Positions 29,701 through 40,800 of a stretch of DNA of 64,000 bases are shown here, one piece after another (within the stretch, counting starts at the first letter, position 1; each line of letters opens with the position of its first letter). The position numbers and the translations under genes were made by a program. Where the stretch lies: the NCBI RefSeq assembly GCF_000224145.3, contig NC_020166.2:8776745-8840744 (forward strand). Direction: 5' to 3'. Source of the DNA: Ciona intestinalis. Its lineage: Eukaryota; Chordata; Ascidiacea; Phlebobranchia; Cionidae. The notes beneath the pieces were generated by a model, which did not search any database, was not told the origin of the DNA, and saw only the letters and a list, made by a program, of their open reading frames with translations.

Positions 29701-32094
29701 CTATACAAATTTCAAGTTAATTATGCGTTAAAGGGTTTATTTTAAAATTAGGCACACAAATGAGCCAGTAAATCAATATTGTCACACAGTCAACATACGG
29801 ATGCTGCATATATTTCAAAAACCCAAACAAACAATTTATTTCAATAATTTATCCATTTGTTTCCTGGACCCCGTTTAAAACCAAACGAAATTCATTATCA
29901 GTTTCAACGTTTGGTGTTTCTATCTATTGGTAAAAAGGTCAATAAACGACGTTAATACCCGAAATTAGCTTTATCTGCAATCTGGTATTGAATTCGTCCA
30001 TTTTTGTTTAACATTCTATAGAATTGACAAAAAAATGTAAAAAAAGAAAAAAACTAACGCTAAATAGTTCTAAAAATTCAAAGGTAAAATTGTGTACAAA
30101 ATATTACCACGAACCTAATTCGTTTGTTATGTCATCATCGTTTTCTACTACGTCACTAAATATTCCCTTTTCCTTGACCTCTTGGTAAAGTAGGTCTCGT
30201 GGTCGGTTATTGTGAGATCCTGAATCACTTATATTGCAAGATTGCAGTTGAGTGTCCAGGGAAAACCTTTTTGGACTCTATAAGTATAATGCGTATGAAA
30301 CAAGGGTAATATTTTTGTGAAATCATTTGAAGGCAGGTGCAGTACTGTGGGGTAAGATAGGATATCGTCAGAACCTAAATTTCATATTTTCTGATCATGT
30401 TTTTAACAATTAAAAAAAGCTATTAAATTCGCCCAACTATGGTTTTATAATTATGAATTCTTTGTTTACTACCAATTGAGATGAGATAATAAAAATATGT
30501 CCCATCGTATTTAAAAGTACTACAAACAAATGCACGACAATTGGATAGACGTTAGTTTGAAATTAAATACCTCATGTTAATAAAACATTACTATTCAATA
30601 CAAATTGTGGTAAACGGCATGTATCCATAAATCGCAGCTTATTTTTAGATTTTTTCCTATATGACTCTATACAGTAGGGTGGGGGAAGATGGGATACCGT
30701 CAGCACAAAATATTTAAATATCCGGATCGTGTTTTAAACAATTAACACCAGTCTATGGAAGTCGTGAGAATACGGTTTTATAATCCTTTAAATTTGTTTT
30801 GTTTACTACCAAATGGGACGAGAAAATAATGAAAAAAGTGTCCTATCTTTCCCCACCCTCCTCTTAAATATTTAACGTTTACCTGCGCTGTGGGACTTTC
30901 AGAAACCGACGAAAGATCCGAACGTTGTAGTTTCGGCGGCGTCGAAATAGCTCTGTGGTAAGAGTTAGTGCGAAACTTACGAAATGTGCCGGGTACCCTG
31001 TAAAATACATACATTCTATTTTCAATGTTTTTGTCTTCTTGAAAAGTCTCCTTGTATAAAAGTAAATCGTGCGTGGGGCGATGACGTTTTTTTTCGTTTC
31101 TGGGTGTCTACCAATGAACGGTTTGATTATTTATCCGTAAATATAGGCCAGGGCTAAGCCTGTTCCGCAAGCCTAATCAGCCCTCGAGCATACGCAGATT
31201 AGGTAACAAATGAATCTTAAGAACTAATTTAAATTACTGCAATATACAGTTTGCAAGTTTGTGGCATGACAAGAATTTCGCTGTTTATAGCTTTGATCAA
31301 AAGTTAAGTTGCATTGTCACAAAAAGAAAGCGAGCTTAACAAATCTATATAGTAGGGTGGGAGAAGACGGGACAGCTTTAGAACATAATTTCGAAATATC
31401 CTGATCGTGTTTTATACAAATAACAACGGTCTATGGGAGTCGTCAGGATACGGTTTTATAATTCTTTGAATGTTCTTTGTTCACTACCAAATAGGATCAG
31501 AAAATAGAATGAAAAAGTGTCCCATCTTCCCCCATCCCACTATATATCAAGTTGGGTAGACTAGGCTTTACTAGTATACCATCTTATCTGTAATAATGGA
31601 ATACCTATTTGAGCTAAACTGACTGACAATAGGTCCCAGTTGAATTGGTAAGGTTTAACAATTGTTGTTTTAGTAGAACTGCATTACACTTCTACACTTT
31701 ACATTAGCCTTTTGCCGCAATCAGTTCTTATTATCGCGTTAATACTGCAGTATATTTAGCAGAAAAACAACCGCTTTTGAGCTATCGAAGCTAGCGTAAT
31801 GAAAACAAAACTCAGCATTGACATTTTATTTCAGTCGAACACAGCGGGCGATCTACTTTATCATCGTTGTAACTTTCTTTTATTTCCTGCACTCTGAGGC
31901 TAGGCGTAAGAGCTTTATCATAACAGCAACCTCCATAAATCGAAAACCGTTTTCCTAAGCGATTATTAAATACTGTGCTAATTGATATTATCACATAATG
32001 TATATTACCCAGTTGTTTTTGCTCCACTGGGACCTTGCATCGTTGCGTCGCAATCGTCCACTATGACGTCATCATTTTCAATTGTGTCATCCAT
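23798..32094 (-). CDS. Ephexin-family Rho guanine nucleotide exchange factor (DH-PH-SH3)
   Basis: Minus-strand exons: 32094-32009, 30997-30883, 30277-30115, 29408-29272, 28280-28120, 27510-27352, 27094-26965, 26741-26658, 26598-26515, 26151-25997, 25597-25492, 25187-25068, 24524-24471, 23980-23798. All phases close, giving 578 residues from MDDTIENDD to QPTVV. The DH domain (about residues 160-370) has KRQEAMFELMTSESSYLRSL, INDVCDIVLEF, YVTYCSNEIYQQR and LPLHSFLLLPMQRITRIPLL. CNEQARSLERTEEM links to a PH domain (about 375-500; SASRYVVKRGPL, EIYLFLFNDVILVTKR, then SRWMAAL). An SH3 domain closes the protein (DGWIYGERMSDGCRGWF). This order, with LYQEV before the DH, is that of the ARHGEF5/15/16/19/26 and NGEF group, which activate Rho-family GTPases downstream of Eph receptors and at the cytoskeleton. 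The N-terminus is shorter than in vertebrate members. Several introns hold MITEs, and the acceptor of the exon at 27510 is tandemly duplicated. Confidence 0.93.
24045..24355 (+). mobile_element. SINE, nearly complete
   Basis: GAGGTTACGAGTTCAGGCTC (B-box region), GGGCCGTGGGTGTGTGCGTC, CCCAATGGTCACTAATGGGT, then CTCGTAAGCGGGCACGTGG and a decayed end. Confidence 0.8.
24583..24672 (-). mobile_element. MITE fragment
   Basis: Right half only, ending TCTTCCCCCACCTTACTGTA. Confidence 0.65.
25325..25445 (-). mobile_element. SINE tail
   Basis: TTCTCGCGTGGCGAGAAATC to TTACCACCTATGTTACTTTG. Confidence 0.7.
25648..25980 (-). mobile_element. MITE type B with amplified end
   Basis: Left end AGGATGGGGTAAGATG, body, then a six-unit array and the terminal CATCTTACCCCACAGTACT. 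Confidence 0.85.
25797..25976 (+). repeat. 30 bp tandem array within a MITE
   Basis: Six units of 30 bp, each containing CGCTATCCCATCTTACC and then TTTAGGTACAA or a close variant. The first two and the last four units form two subtypes. It creates an open frame with a repeated NAIPSYP peptide, which is not a gene. Confidence 0.95.
26240..26500 (+). mobile_element. SINE, head shortened
   Basis: CTGCTACCATTGTGGGCGTA to CCAGCCACGCCTGGATAAA. Confidence 0.75.
26788..26957 (+). mobile_element. MITE type A
   Basis: TGTGGGGAGAGGGAAGATGG to CTTTCCTCATCCTATTATAT; abuts a RhoGEF exon. Confidence 0.8.
27127..27325 (-). mobile_element. MITE type A
   Basis: TATAGTAGGGTGGAGAAAGA; right end decayed. Confidence 0.85.
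27511..27598 (-). repeat. Tandem duplication of a splice acceptor tract
   Basis: On the minus strand, units of the form TTTTTTGTGTGTTTTGTTACAG are repeated. Two ended in ACAG or ATACAG before the true acceptor used at 27510, with a variant unit between. Each is a good pyrimidine tract plus AG. Confidence 0.75.
27702..27890 (-). mobile_element. MITE type B
   Basis: AGTCTGGGGTAAGATGGGAC to a decayed right end. Confidence 0.75.
27895..28082 (+). mobile_element. MITE type A
   Basis: TATAGTAGGGTGGGAAAAGG to CTTTCCCCACTCTACTGTA; head-to-head with the previous copy and ending 38 bp from a RhoGEF exon. Confidence 0.85.
28625..28680 (+). repeat. Short repeat of TTTTCGTGGTGTG
   Basis: Three close copies of TTTTCGTGGTGTG in an intron of the RhoGEF gene. 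Confidence 0.6.
28914..29106 (-). mobile_element. MITE type A
   Basis: TATAGTAAGGGGGGAGATGG to CTTTCCCCACCCTACTATA. Confidence 0.85.
29503..29705 (-). mobile_element. MITE type B
   Basis: TATAGTAGGGTGGGGTAAGA to CACATACTTACAGTACTATA. Confidence 0.8.
30340..30522 (+). mobile_element. MITE type B
   Basis: GTACTGTGGGGTAAGATAGG, then TTTACTACCAATTGAGATG. Confidence 0.75.
30671..30867 (+). mobile_element. MITE type A, complete
   Basis: ACAGTAGGGTGGGGGAAGAT to CTTTCCCCACCCTCCTCTTA; ends about 15 bp from a RhoGEF exon. Confidence 0.9.
31349..31547 (+). mobile_element. MITE type A, complete
   Basis: TATAGTAGGGTGGGAGAAGA to CTTCCCCCATCCCACTATAT, in the large first intron of the RhoGEF gene. Confidence 0.9.
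31829..31853 (+). repeat. Short duplicated motif, copy 1
   Basis: GACATTTTATTTCAGT followed by an AACACAGCGGG-type stretch. A closely similar sequence occurs at 32648-32680, so about 30 bp have been duplicated upstream and inside the 5' part of the RhoGEF gene. Confidence 0.5.
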
Positions 32095-32951
32095 TTCGCG
32101 AATCTTGTATTTGAAACAAGGCTTTTCTCACCAACTTGTTAAAGATGTCAAGTAAAGTTAATCAGACCATTTCTGCTTTGTGCTTTCGCTAAATGAAGCA
32201 GTTTCAACAAATTACCTAGAATTGCTGCGTTAAGAGATGAAACCCTTTAGATTAGCAATACACATCCGAACAGTAGTTATAGCTGTACTAACTGGCAGCT
32301 GAAAAGCGACCTTAACTAATCTAAGTAGATGAAACATTAACTATGAAACTGTCAAATGCAAACAGAGGCGACAAATCATGGCTCTCGCATCGTGGGCAAA
32401 CATTTCTCGCTTCAGTGAATTTAGACAAATAGCACTCGCGCTCTCGGCGAGGAATAATGAACCTACACCTGACGTCACTTAGAGCTCATTTAGGGTCGAC
32501 TGATGCCAATGGCACTTGTTAAAACGAATGTAATAAACACAGATATAATACATTAATATTAAACATCCGGGTTTTAAATTGTCCTTTAATTGCTTAGTAC
32601 ATGTTCTGTGTTGTGTGGTAGGCTGAATGCTTTCGTATTGAAGATAGCATCGACATTTTATTTCAGTAAACACAGCGGGTTCTCTAATTTATCATGTTGC
32701 TGCAAAATGATTTAATTTGTACTTGAAATATCGCTCTAAACTCGAGGAAACTTTTCTGCAGCAAACGTGTGGTCTTTCAATTTGTCGCAATTGTTTTTTA
32801 AGTGGATTTCCATTCAAGCTTTTCACCTTTGTTGCTTTGTAAACATAAGTAATTTCCAAGCCCGTGAAAATTAGAGTTAACTAGCCTATATTGTATCGCG
32901 ACATAGCCCCGGGCAAGATTTTTGTCCTTTTACTACAATATCTCTGCCGAG
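32095..32951. other. Intergenic region between divergent RhoGEF and GT31 genes
   Basis: The 857 bp between the two start codons must hold both promoters. Apart from copy 2 of a short duplicated motif (32648-32680) it is free of the MITE and SINE families, unlike most non-coding DNA around it. No core promoter motif was convincing. Confidence 0.5.
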
Positions 32952-35900
32952 ATGAAGGCATTTCGAAGAGGGTTGTGCAGCGAGTACATTTGTCCAAGCA
33001 TGTCGAGGAAATACAAATATAACAGCCGTACTACAACGCCAGGTCATAAAACGACAGAGCGCCGAAAAGTTGCCTCTTTGGCAAGGAGAAGCCACACGCT
33101 TTTTGTGATTATCGTTGCTTTTGCGTCGGTAGTGACTTACATGACTGCAAGAATGTTACGCCACGAGCGAAGGTCAGTACAGCTGTACATGAGGGTGGCA
33201 GATGGTGCAGTGTTCCTCGAAAATGTAAGACCAAGGGAGGTTTTTAGGGAAATCGAAACTGAGCTAGCAGATATGCACAAGATAGACGTACAGGTAATCA
33301 AAAGCTGTTAGTTTGTAAATGTCATTTCCTATAGTTAATCGCAACTGTTTTTTTCGCACGATAAAACTGTTATTCAAAATGTCCACTTTTACAATCATTC
33401 TTGTCGCCTATCCTTCGGGGAAGCGACGCGCTGCAATACATATAGTAAGGTCCATGCGATATAGCATCCTGGATTGGTTATAGGGCAACTTACGCATAAA
33501 TCACTGGATCTTTATTGGCGTGACTCGCTGTAGCTGCCATACGAAATAAAAGTAGAATCTAAAATCTAAGATCAAATTGCAAAAATTAAATATAGTTACA
33601 GGTATATAGTTTTATTCAATGTCAAGCCTACAAGTATAGGAAGTTCGTAGTACGAACCCATTACGCAACCATTACTTAGTGGTTGAATAATCTCCGTGTA
33701 ATTGAAAGTATGTAATTGTTCCATCAATGCCATACCTCCTCTATCCCATGAACCCGGTAATTGTGTATAAAACCTATAATGTTTGATGTTTAAGACGCCA
33801 CTTTTAAGTATCATTGCTCAATTTTTTATGCTAAAACATAAGACCCCTCTATGATGATATTAACAATATAGACCAACCACGTCATAGCCGATTTACGTAC
33901 TGTGCAGCTGTTTCTATATTTTCGCTATAGCGTTCTATAAAACAGTAAACATTTATATGAGTAGGGTTGAGGAAAACGCGACACCTTTAGCTAAAATATA
34001 ATATCTAAATGTCCTAATTGTTTTAAACAATGAACAACGGTCTATGGAAGTCGTGAGGATACGGTTTTATATTTCTAAGTTTTATGTATGTTGTTTCAGG
34101 ATAAATACACTGTGAAGAAAATGAAAAGTCCTATCCAGTTTCCGAGAGTGATTTTACAAAATATAACTTCAGCGGCAGAGATGATTATCAGCCCTCCAAC
34201 GTCACTGTGTAAGGTCGGTCAGTTTTAAAAGCAGTTTATAAATATAGTATTGTGGGGTTAGAGGGAACACATTTAGCACATATATCCAAACATCCGTGTT
34301 TTAAACAATTAACAATGGTCTATGGGAGTCGTGAAGTCACGTTTTTATAATTATTTAATGTTCTATGTTTACTACCAAATGGGACAAGAAAATAGAATGA
34401 AATGTGTCCCATCTCCCCCTACTACATTCTGTTACGTAATGCCATAGAGCATAGACAATATATTTCATGGTTTATAAAGTTCGGAACTTTAGAAATCAAG
34501 TCATTTTACATCGTGTTGGTTTAAGAGCGAATAACGAGTATCTACAGACTATAAAAAATACGACACGGTAATTCAATTTCGGCAGCAATTTAAGGCCATT
34601 AACGAATAACGATACAACGTCTAAGATCAATTTCAAAATGGTGACTGATGCTAGCGGAAATCTAAAACTCTTTCTAAAACTAGAAACATTTTTGCTTACT
34701 ACCTCAATATTACTGCAACCCACCAAAACTTTGCGTTTATCAATTTAATCTTTTAATCACAAGTATCTCAAATGTTTGGGGTATAATGGGCCAATCCTAC
34801 CCTAAGTCCTAGGACCCATGACGCCGCCGCCTTGACCTTAACCACGTAGAACAGAGTTGAATTTTTTTAACACAAGACTGGGTTTTAAAATGTCTTTCAT
34901 TGCAGAAAACGCATATTTACTTCATGATATTAATCTTCTCCGAAGAGAGCAAGGCGCCATTGAGGGATATCATACGAAAAACATGGTGTAAGCAAAACAA
35001 GCATCGTAACAACTCGGTTTCCACATGCGTGTTCGTCGTGGGAAAAAGCAACTCCGACGAAAACGTAAATACTAACTTTCATAACAAACGTTGTCTTCTG
35101 TAAACTAAGCATATTTTCAATATTTTGCTTTAATAGAACTTCGCCAAAGCTGTTACAGCGGAGTCGAAGAAACATGGCGATATTATGTTAATGCCCTTTC
35201 TTGATGACGTCAGAAACTCAAGTTTAAAATTAATTACAGCGTTTAAGTGGTTACGAACAAACTGTCCGAATGTAAAGTAAGCATATATATTCTAAAACCA
35301 TGTCTTGTTTTAATTTGTTTTACATACTTTGTTTAATCAAATATTATTAATATATAGTAGGGCGGGGGAAAATGGGACACTTTTTATTCCATTATTAAAC
35401 TGTATTCTTACGATTTCCATAGACCGTGTTTATTTATTTAAAACAAGAGATAATATTATGTGCTAAAGATGTCCCATTTTCCCCCACAGTACCATATCAG
35501 TTTATCATATTTTTATTCATAAGCGTGTTATTTTTCAATTTCAGTTTTGTAAAATCTTTTAATTTTAGTTACGTCATGAGAACTCAAGATGACGTTATTG
35601 TCAACACAAACAAGTTGATGAGCACAGTGCTGACGTCAGCACCCGCCACACGATTTGTTGTAAGTATACGATAACCATACGTTAACATCATGCGGGTTTG
35701 ATCTACCATTTATACCGTAGTTCTCACACGGAAAAGTTTAATAGATTTTAGGATAAAATGTATCAGGTAGAATTTGGTTGCCTTATTTTATCTTATTTGC
35801 TCCAAGCCAAACGATCAACATGAGATAAGTTCCCCTAATCCACAATTACGTCGATACTTGCGAATTGTCGCGTATACGCTGTTTACGCTGCAATAACAAC

Positions 35901-37658
35901 TCGTAAATACAACAGTCTTATTTGATTTACAGCCTGTTATGTCGCAAAATACCCATAACCTTTACGACCAAACAACTTTATTTTAAACAGTAGTCATAAG
36001 GTTTAAACTCCCACGCTTTCTAATAATACTAATTATACGTGTTCAGTTGACCTTAACGTTACTGTAATCAAAGGGGTGGAATTAAGTAGTGTTATTTTTC
36101 TATTTTAGGCTGGTAAGTGCCAAGATGCAACCCCTCCCATAAGGAACGCCTACAGTAAGTTTTATGTACCAGAGGATCTGTACCCACACGCAAAGTATCC
36201 ACCTGTGTGTTCGAACATGGGCTACATCATGTCGGGTAAAAATGTGCTTTTTATTTTCTAAATATATGTGAAAGGTATAAACTAGTTCAACATATATATA
36301 TATATGAATGGTATAGGCTAGTTAAACATATATATATATACGCTCATCGGTTTAAATAACTTTTAGTTAATAGACCATACACTAAAAACTTACTGTTTTT
36401 ATCATGCGTTATATTCATTGCGTCAACTTCATTCCATGCTGTTCGCCATTGCTTTTATTTCAACAGTTTATTGCACGATTTTCACACAATCACGCCAAAT
36501 TTACTTGAAATCGTTATATAGTCAAGTTCATTTACATTTTTTTTAACTTTAATAATTCCACGTCTCAAAAATCGCGCTTCTAAAAGTTAGGGAGTAAAAA
36601 AATATCTATGGTCGATTGAAGTCGCTTTAAAATCGATATTGACAAATTTATTTAGAATACTATTTAACTGTAATAATTCCGCCTCTGTAAAACCACACTT
36701 CTAAAAGTTATGAGTAAAATCATTCTTTGCTGGTTTATTCTTTAACTTTCTGTGAGGTCCAAATGGGATATTCTTGCTATACAAAATTATGCGTGTTATG
36801 CGTCAAGTTGTACGATCAGCAACCGCATAATAGCACCATATTCATTACTAAACCGATGGTTATGTATAGATAATGTAATTGGGCAATAACTGGGAACAAA
36901 GTGTATTACACAGCGCTGGCTATAAAGTTTACGTTTTAGATGTACATGTCTATACGTGATAGCCTAAGGATTTAAACAATTACTCAAGGGCGTTTTGAAA
37001 TTTATTCACTGTAAACATTTTTCCAACAACGGTGTCAAATAAATTAGTTCGTGTTAAAAAGGTTAGTGCTGTAACAAGTTAAAGTCATAACGATTCGTTT
37101 GGATTTTGTATCCCTCTCAATCAGACAGAAGTTATTGGTAATCCTTGGATATTATTCATATGGACTCCAATACTAAACACAAATCAATATTAAAACGGAT
37201 ACTTACTTTATCACCTGGTTATTTATTGCATAATTTACTATTTATTACATTTCATCAAGTACTACGAAATACGTAACCGACAAAAATCAAATCCTTCGAT
37301 GTAAACTATAAAATATACATTTCGCCTTAAATGGCAATATCGGTTTCTTATTCAAATAAAATCACGAACGGTTTATAATTGTCATTTCTCAGGTGACGTC
37401 ATTGAGATCTTGTACGCCGAATCATTCAAGCATATGACGATACCACTGGATGACGTATTTATTGGTGTTATGTTGGAAGCGGTGAAAATCGTTCCTCAAA
37501 ACATGAACCGTTTGATTTATACTAAATCTATCCGGCAAACAGAACGCACGAGTCGGTATAAAATATGCTCACATAGCATTTTACATATTCATATAGATAC
37601 TGTGGCCAGCGCACGCAAGATCTGGCAGGTCATGAGAGACAAATGTAATGGGGCGTGA
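32952..37658 (+). CDS. Beta-1,3-glycosyltransferase, GT31 family, type II membrane protein
   Basis: Exons: 32952-33293, 34100-34213, 34906-35064, 35137-35276, 35569-35659, 36109-36235, 37393-37658, giving 412 residues. A basic cytoplasmic N-terminus precedes a single membrane anchor (LFVIIVAFASVVTYM, about residues 50-66), as in Golgi glycosyltransferases. Family motifs appear in order: LRDIIRKTW, FLDDVRNSSLKLI, CPNV-NYVMRTQDDVIVN, YPPVCSNMGYIMSG and LDDVFIGVMLEAV. These correspond to the IR-TW, D-Y-NLTLK, DDD, Y-GYV and EDV blocks of beta-1,3-galactosyl- and N-acetylglucosaminyltransferases, which use a UDP-sugar and Mn2+ in the Golgi. Two acidic motifs are altered: QDD in place of DDD, and LDDV in place of EDV. 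A second in-frame acceptor at 35544 would add eight residues just before the QDD motif; I prefer 35569 because it keeps the usual spacing. The acceptor sugar cannot be told. Confidence 0.9.
33958..34085 (+). mobile_element. MITE type A fragment, left part
   Basis: AGTAGGGTTGAGGAAAACGC through GGTTTTATATTTCTAAG; cut off just before GT31 exon 2. Confidence 0.75.
34241..34428 (+). mobile_element. MITE type A
   Basis: TATAGTATTGTGGGGTTAGA to GTGTCCCATCTCCCCCTACT. Confidence 0.85.
35353..35497 (-). mobile_element. MITE type A, shortened
   Basis: TATAGTAGGGCGGGGGAAAA to CCCATTTTCCCCCACAGTAC. Confidence 0.8.
36262..36342 (+). repeat. Direct repeat with TA runs in GT31 intron 6
   Basis: Two units of about 42 bp, GGTATAAACTAGTTCAACAT or GGTATAGGCTAGTTAAACAT followed by a (TA)n run. 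Confidence 0.6.
36540..36725 (+). repeat. Diverged direct repeat in GT31 intron 6
   Basis: Two stretches of about 60 bp, near 36543-36600 and 36662-36720. They share TTTAACT-TAATAATTCC and ACTTCTAAAAGTTA-type segments, so an old local duplication is likely. Confidence 0.45.
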
Positions 37659-37714
37659 CCACACGTCATTAGACGGTTTTTATACATTTTTGATATCTGC
37701 TGTGCTCGATTTTT

Positions 37715-37720
37715 AATAAA
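37715..37720 (+). terminator. Candidate poly(A) signal, GT31 gene
   Basis: AATAAA 57 bp after the GT31 stop and about 150 bp before the next start codon on the same strand. Confidence 0.55.
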
Positions 37721-37867
37721 TTATTCATGCCTCCGTTTGTTAAATCGTCGAAGTTTCGTTGTTGCGAAGGTAACTAAGGCTCAAGGATGAAACAGTAGCT
37801 AAACGTGGCCTCAGTTGCTGAAGCTGTCCGTGAATTTGTAGCAACGAACTTAAGGCTCAATCAAAAC

Positions 37868-40800
37868 ATGTCTACAGTGGCGTCAACGTTATCTTTGAAT
37901 TCGTCAAAAAATGACTCAACTTTGAAAGTGGGTGAAGGGCTTGTTGTTTATAAAATTTAACAAGTAACGATTGTGAATTAATTCAGGTTAGCGAGAGAGT
38001 GAAGCTTGTTTCACTAATACGAGCATGGAGGGCAAAATATGACAAGATGCATACGGCGGCCCAACGTCATCGTGACGTCATAGAAACGTTGAAACAAGAA
38101 ATAAAACAGATAAAAGAAGAAAGGGACAGGTAGATTAAAAATGAGCTGATATATAGTAGGATAGGGGAAGATGGGACACATTTCATTCATTCATATTTTT
38201 TTATAGAAAACAAAGAATATTCAAAGAATTATAAAATCATATATCCTCACGACCATATACCGTTGTTAATTGTTTAAAACACGATCGGGATATTATGTGG
38301 TAAAGGTGTCCCGTCCCGTATTCCTCCACCCTACTTCCTAGTTTCGTATTGAAAATATTTGTTCAATACGACCCTAAAACTTGTGTTCAATTGTAAAACT
38401 TGTGTAATATATATATGGCGTTTTAAACAGGGTAAATGGTCACTTGACTGCCGAGCTGGAAAAAGAAAAAAATGTCAACAACGCCGAAATGGGAAGACTA
38501 AGAGAGCAGGCAGACACAGCACAGAAGGAAGCTGCCATTGAATCCCGGATTCTTAAAGAGAAACTTCATAAACTACAAACTGATACTAAGCCTATTATAG
38601 ACACATACAAGGTACATATGGTGCAATCTCTAGGTGTTTGACAGTTTGGTTTGTGTGTTATTTTTAAACATACTATAGTAGGAGGGGGGTGAGATGGGAC
38701 ACCTTTTTATTATATTTTCTCGTCCCATTTAGTAGAAAACAAAGAACATTCAAAGAATTATAAAACTGTATCCTTACGACTCACATAGACCGTTGTTAGT
38801 TGTTTAAAACGCGACCAGGAGATTTATATATTATGCTCTAAAGGTGTCCCATCCTCCTCCAACCTACTATATATACAAGGTTTGGAAGTATTGGTTTGTC
38901 CGGTATTTATGATCCGACATTTATCGAGACAGCAAAACAATCTTTATAAATCTCCATGATAGATACGGTTGTGAAATATATGTTTATAACTCTTTAAAAC
39001 GTACAAAAGTGATGTATAGTACACTATACAGGAACGCGATGCAAAAATGAACTCGAAAATTGAAGAAATGACCGAAACACTGCAGAAGCTAACCGAAGAA
39101 AGACAAACTCTTGAAAAGGAACTCGAAAACTTAAAATCTGACAGTCAAAAACAAATTGAAGAAGTTAAAATTGAAAACGAAGTGTTAAAGACAAGGTTGC
39201 TATTTCTGATATAATAAATAAATATATATAGCCTTATACATAATTTCTTGCCTTAAGTTGGGACAATCGCAAAACAAGTATAAAACTTTTAATCTCGATC
39301 ATTTATGTATAGATCGTAGTTCGACAAAAGGATTGTTTAAGCAATAAATTAAACGGTCTATTGGAGTCGTGAGGATACGGTTTTATAATTCTTTGAATGT
39401 TCTTTGTTTACTACCAAATGAGACGAAAAAATAAAATAAAAAGGTGTCCCATCTCTCCCCACCCTACTATATTCCTTATTTGAAGTATATTCAAACATAC
39501 CCAGTCTTTATTTTTTATTTTTGTCCCAGATACCAAGATAAAATGCAGGAAGTTAAACAACATATTGCGCTCAGCGTTGCTCAAATACGCAGGAAAGCAG
39601 AAGAAGAGTCTATGACGTCACAAAACCAATTAAGAGAGGAATTCGATAGAAAATATGAGACTTTACAAACTAGAAGCAACCATTCGGTATATTGGGTTTA
39701 AACATCTTGTAAACTTTCTGTCATCGAGCCGTTTTTTAGTCAGTTGCTGTATAGCTGCTTCTAAATAGGGTTGATTTTATTATGCTGGTATAATTAGGAA
39801 TGGTATTCTCGGTTACCCACTAAAGTTAGTTGGTCGCGGTTACTATTCGTTACCGTGGTTTTTTGGTCGGTCGACTTAATTTCTGTGCATTACTTATTAC
39901 AGAAGTTAGTCGGGCGAAATCGGCCGATTAATTTTAGCCACCTCAGCACAGAAAAATGCATAAGCTAACTTGACAATTTGGAAAAAAGAGATGCGATTCG
40001 TATCTTACATATGGCTGTCATGTTTTTATGATAAGACTGACAGGATACTCGTGTTTATGTATCTAGGAAAAAAGATAGATGAGTAATATTTTATTGAGTT
40101 ATAGTATTAGACTGGTCGAGTGCCCAACTTTTGCCAAAAATGCAAACGTTGCTTTAAAAATGTACTTATTTTCCAGGTTAAGGTAGTCGAGATACAGCTG
40201 CAGGCTGATTTCCAACGTAAAGTCAAAGAAAACGAACAAAAATTTGAAGAACAAAAATGCGCCCTTGCCCAACATTATGAAGTTGAGTTAAAAACATGCA
40301 GAAAAAAACTCGAACTTACGAAATCGAAGTGAGTTTTATTTGGTTATGAAAACTACGATACTCGGTGCACTTTTTTGTTGGACACTATAGGGACCAGCAG
40401 TTTAAAATAATGTAGTTTATTATTGCAAAAAAAACAGTTACAACCCATATTTTTATGATGAAACAAGTGAAAAAACATTACACACTGGTGTATATATGCT
40501 CTTTGTAAATATGCTTTTAAATGTTTGTCCATTGCTGACAACTGTCTTTAAGTCGTATTTTACATACACTAAGGATGCACATTTACAGGTACAGGCAATC
40601 AAGTAAAGAAAACCAACGACTGCACGAAGCTCTTGCAACAACTAGAAACAAACTACAAATTATGAGAACAAACCTCGGAAGGTGAGCGGCGATTTATTAA
40701 TACATGAATTTAACTTATGTATTTTTGAGTGGCATTGACAGTCGTTATAAAACGGGTGTTCCGTTTCATACCTTGTGGCCGATTACCACGTATGTTATTT

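Noticed and set aside
30778-31014. Open frame with a VPFGSKQNKFKGL segment, one of several alike (1557, 11499, 27993)
   Set aside because: The shared peptide is the MITE body read in one frame. Only the non-MITE parts of two of these frames are real exons.
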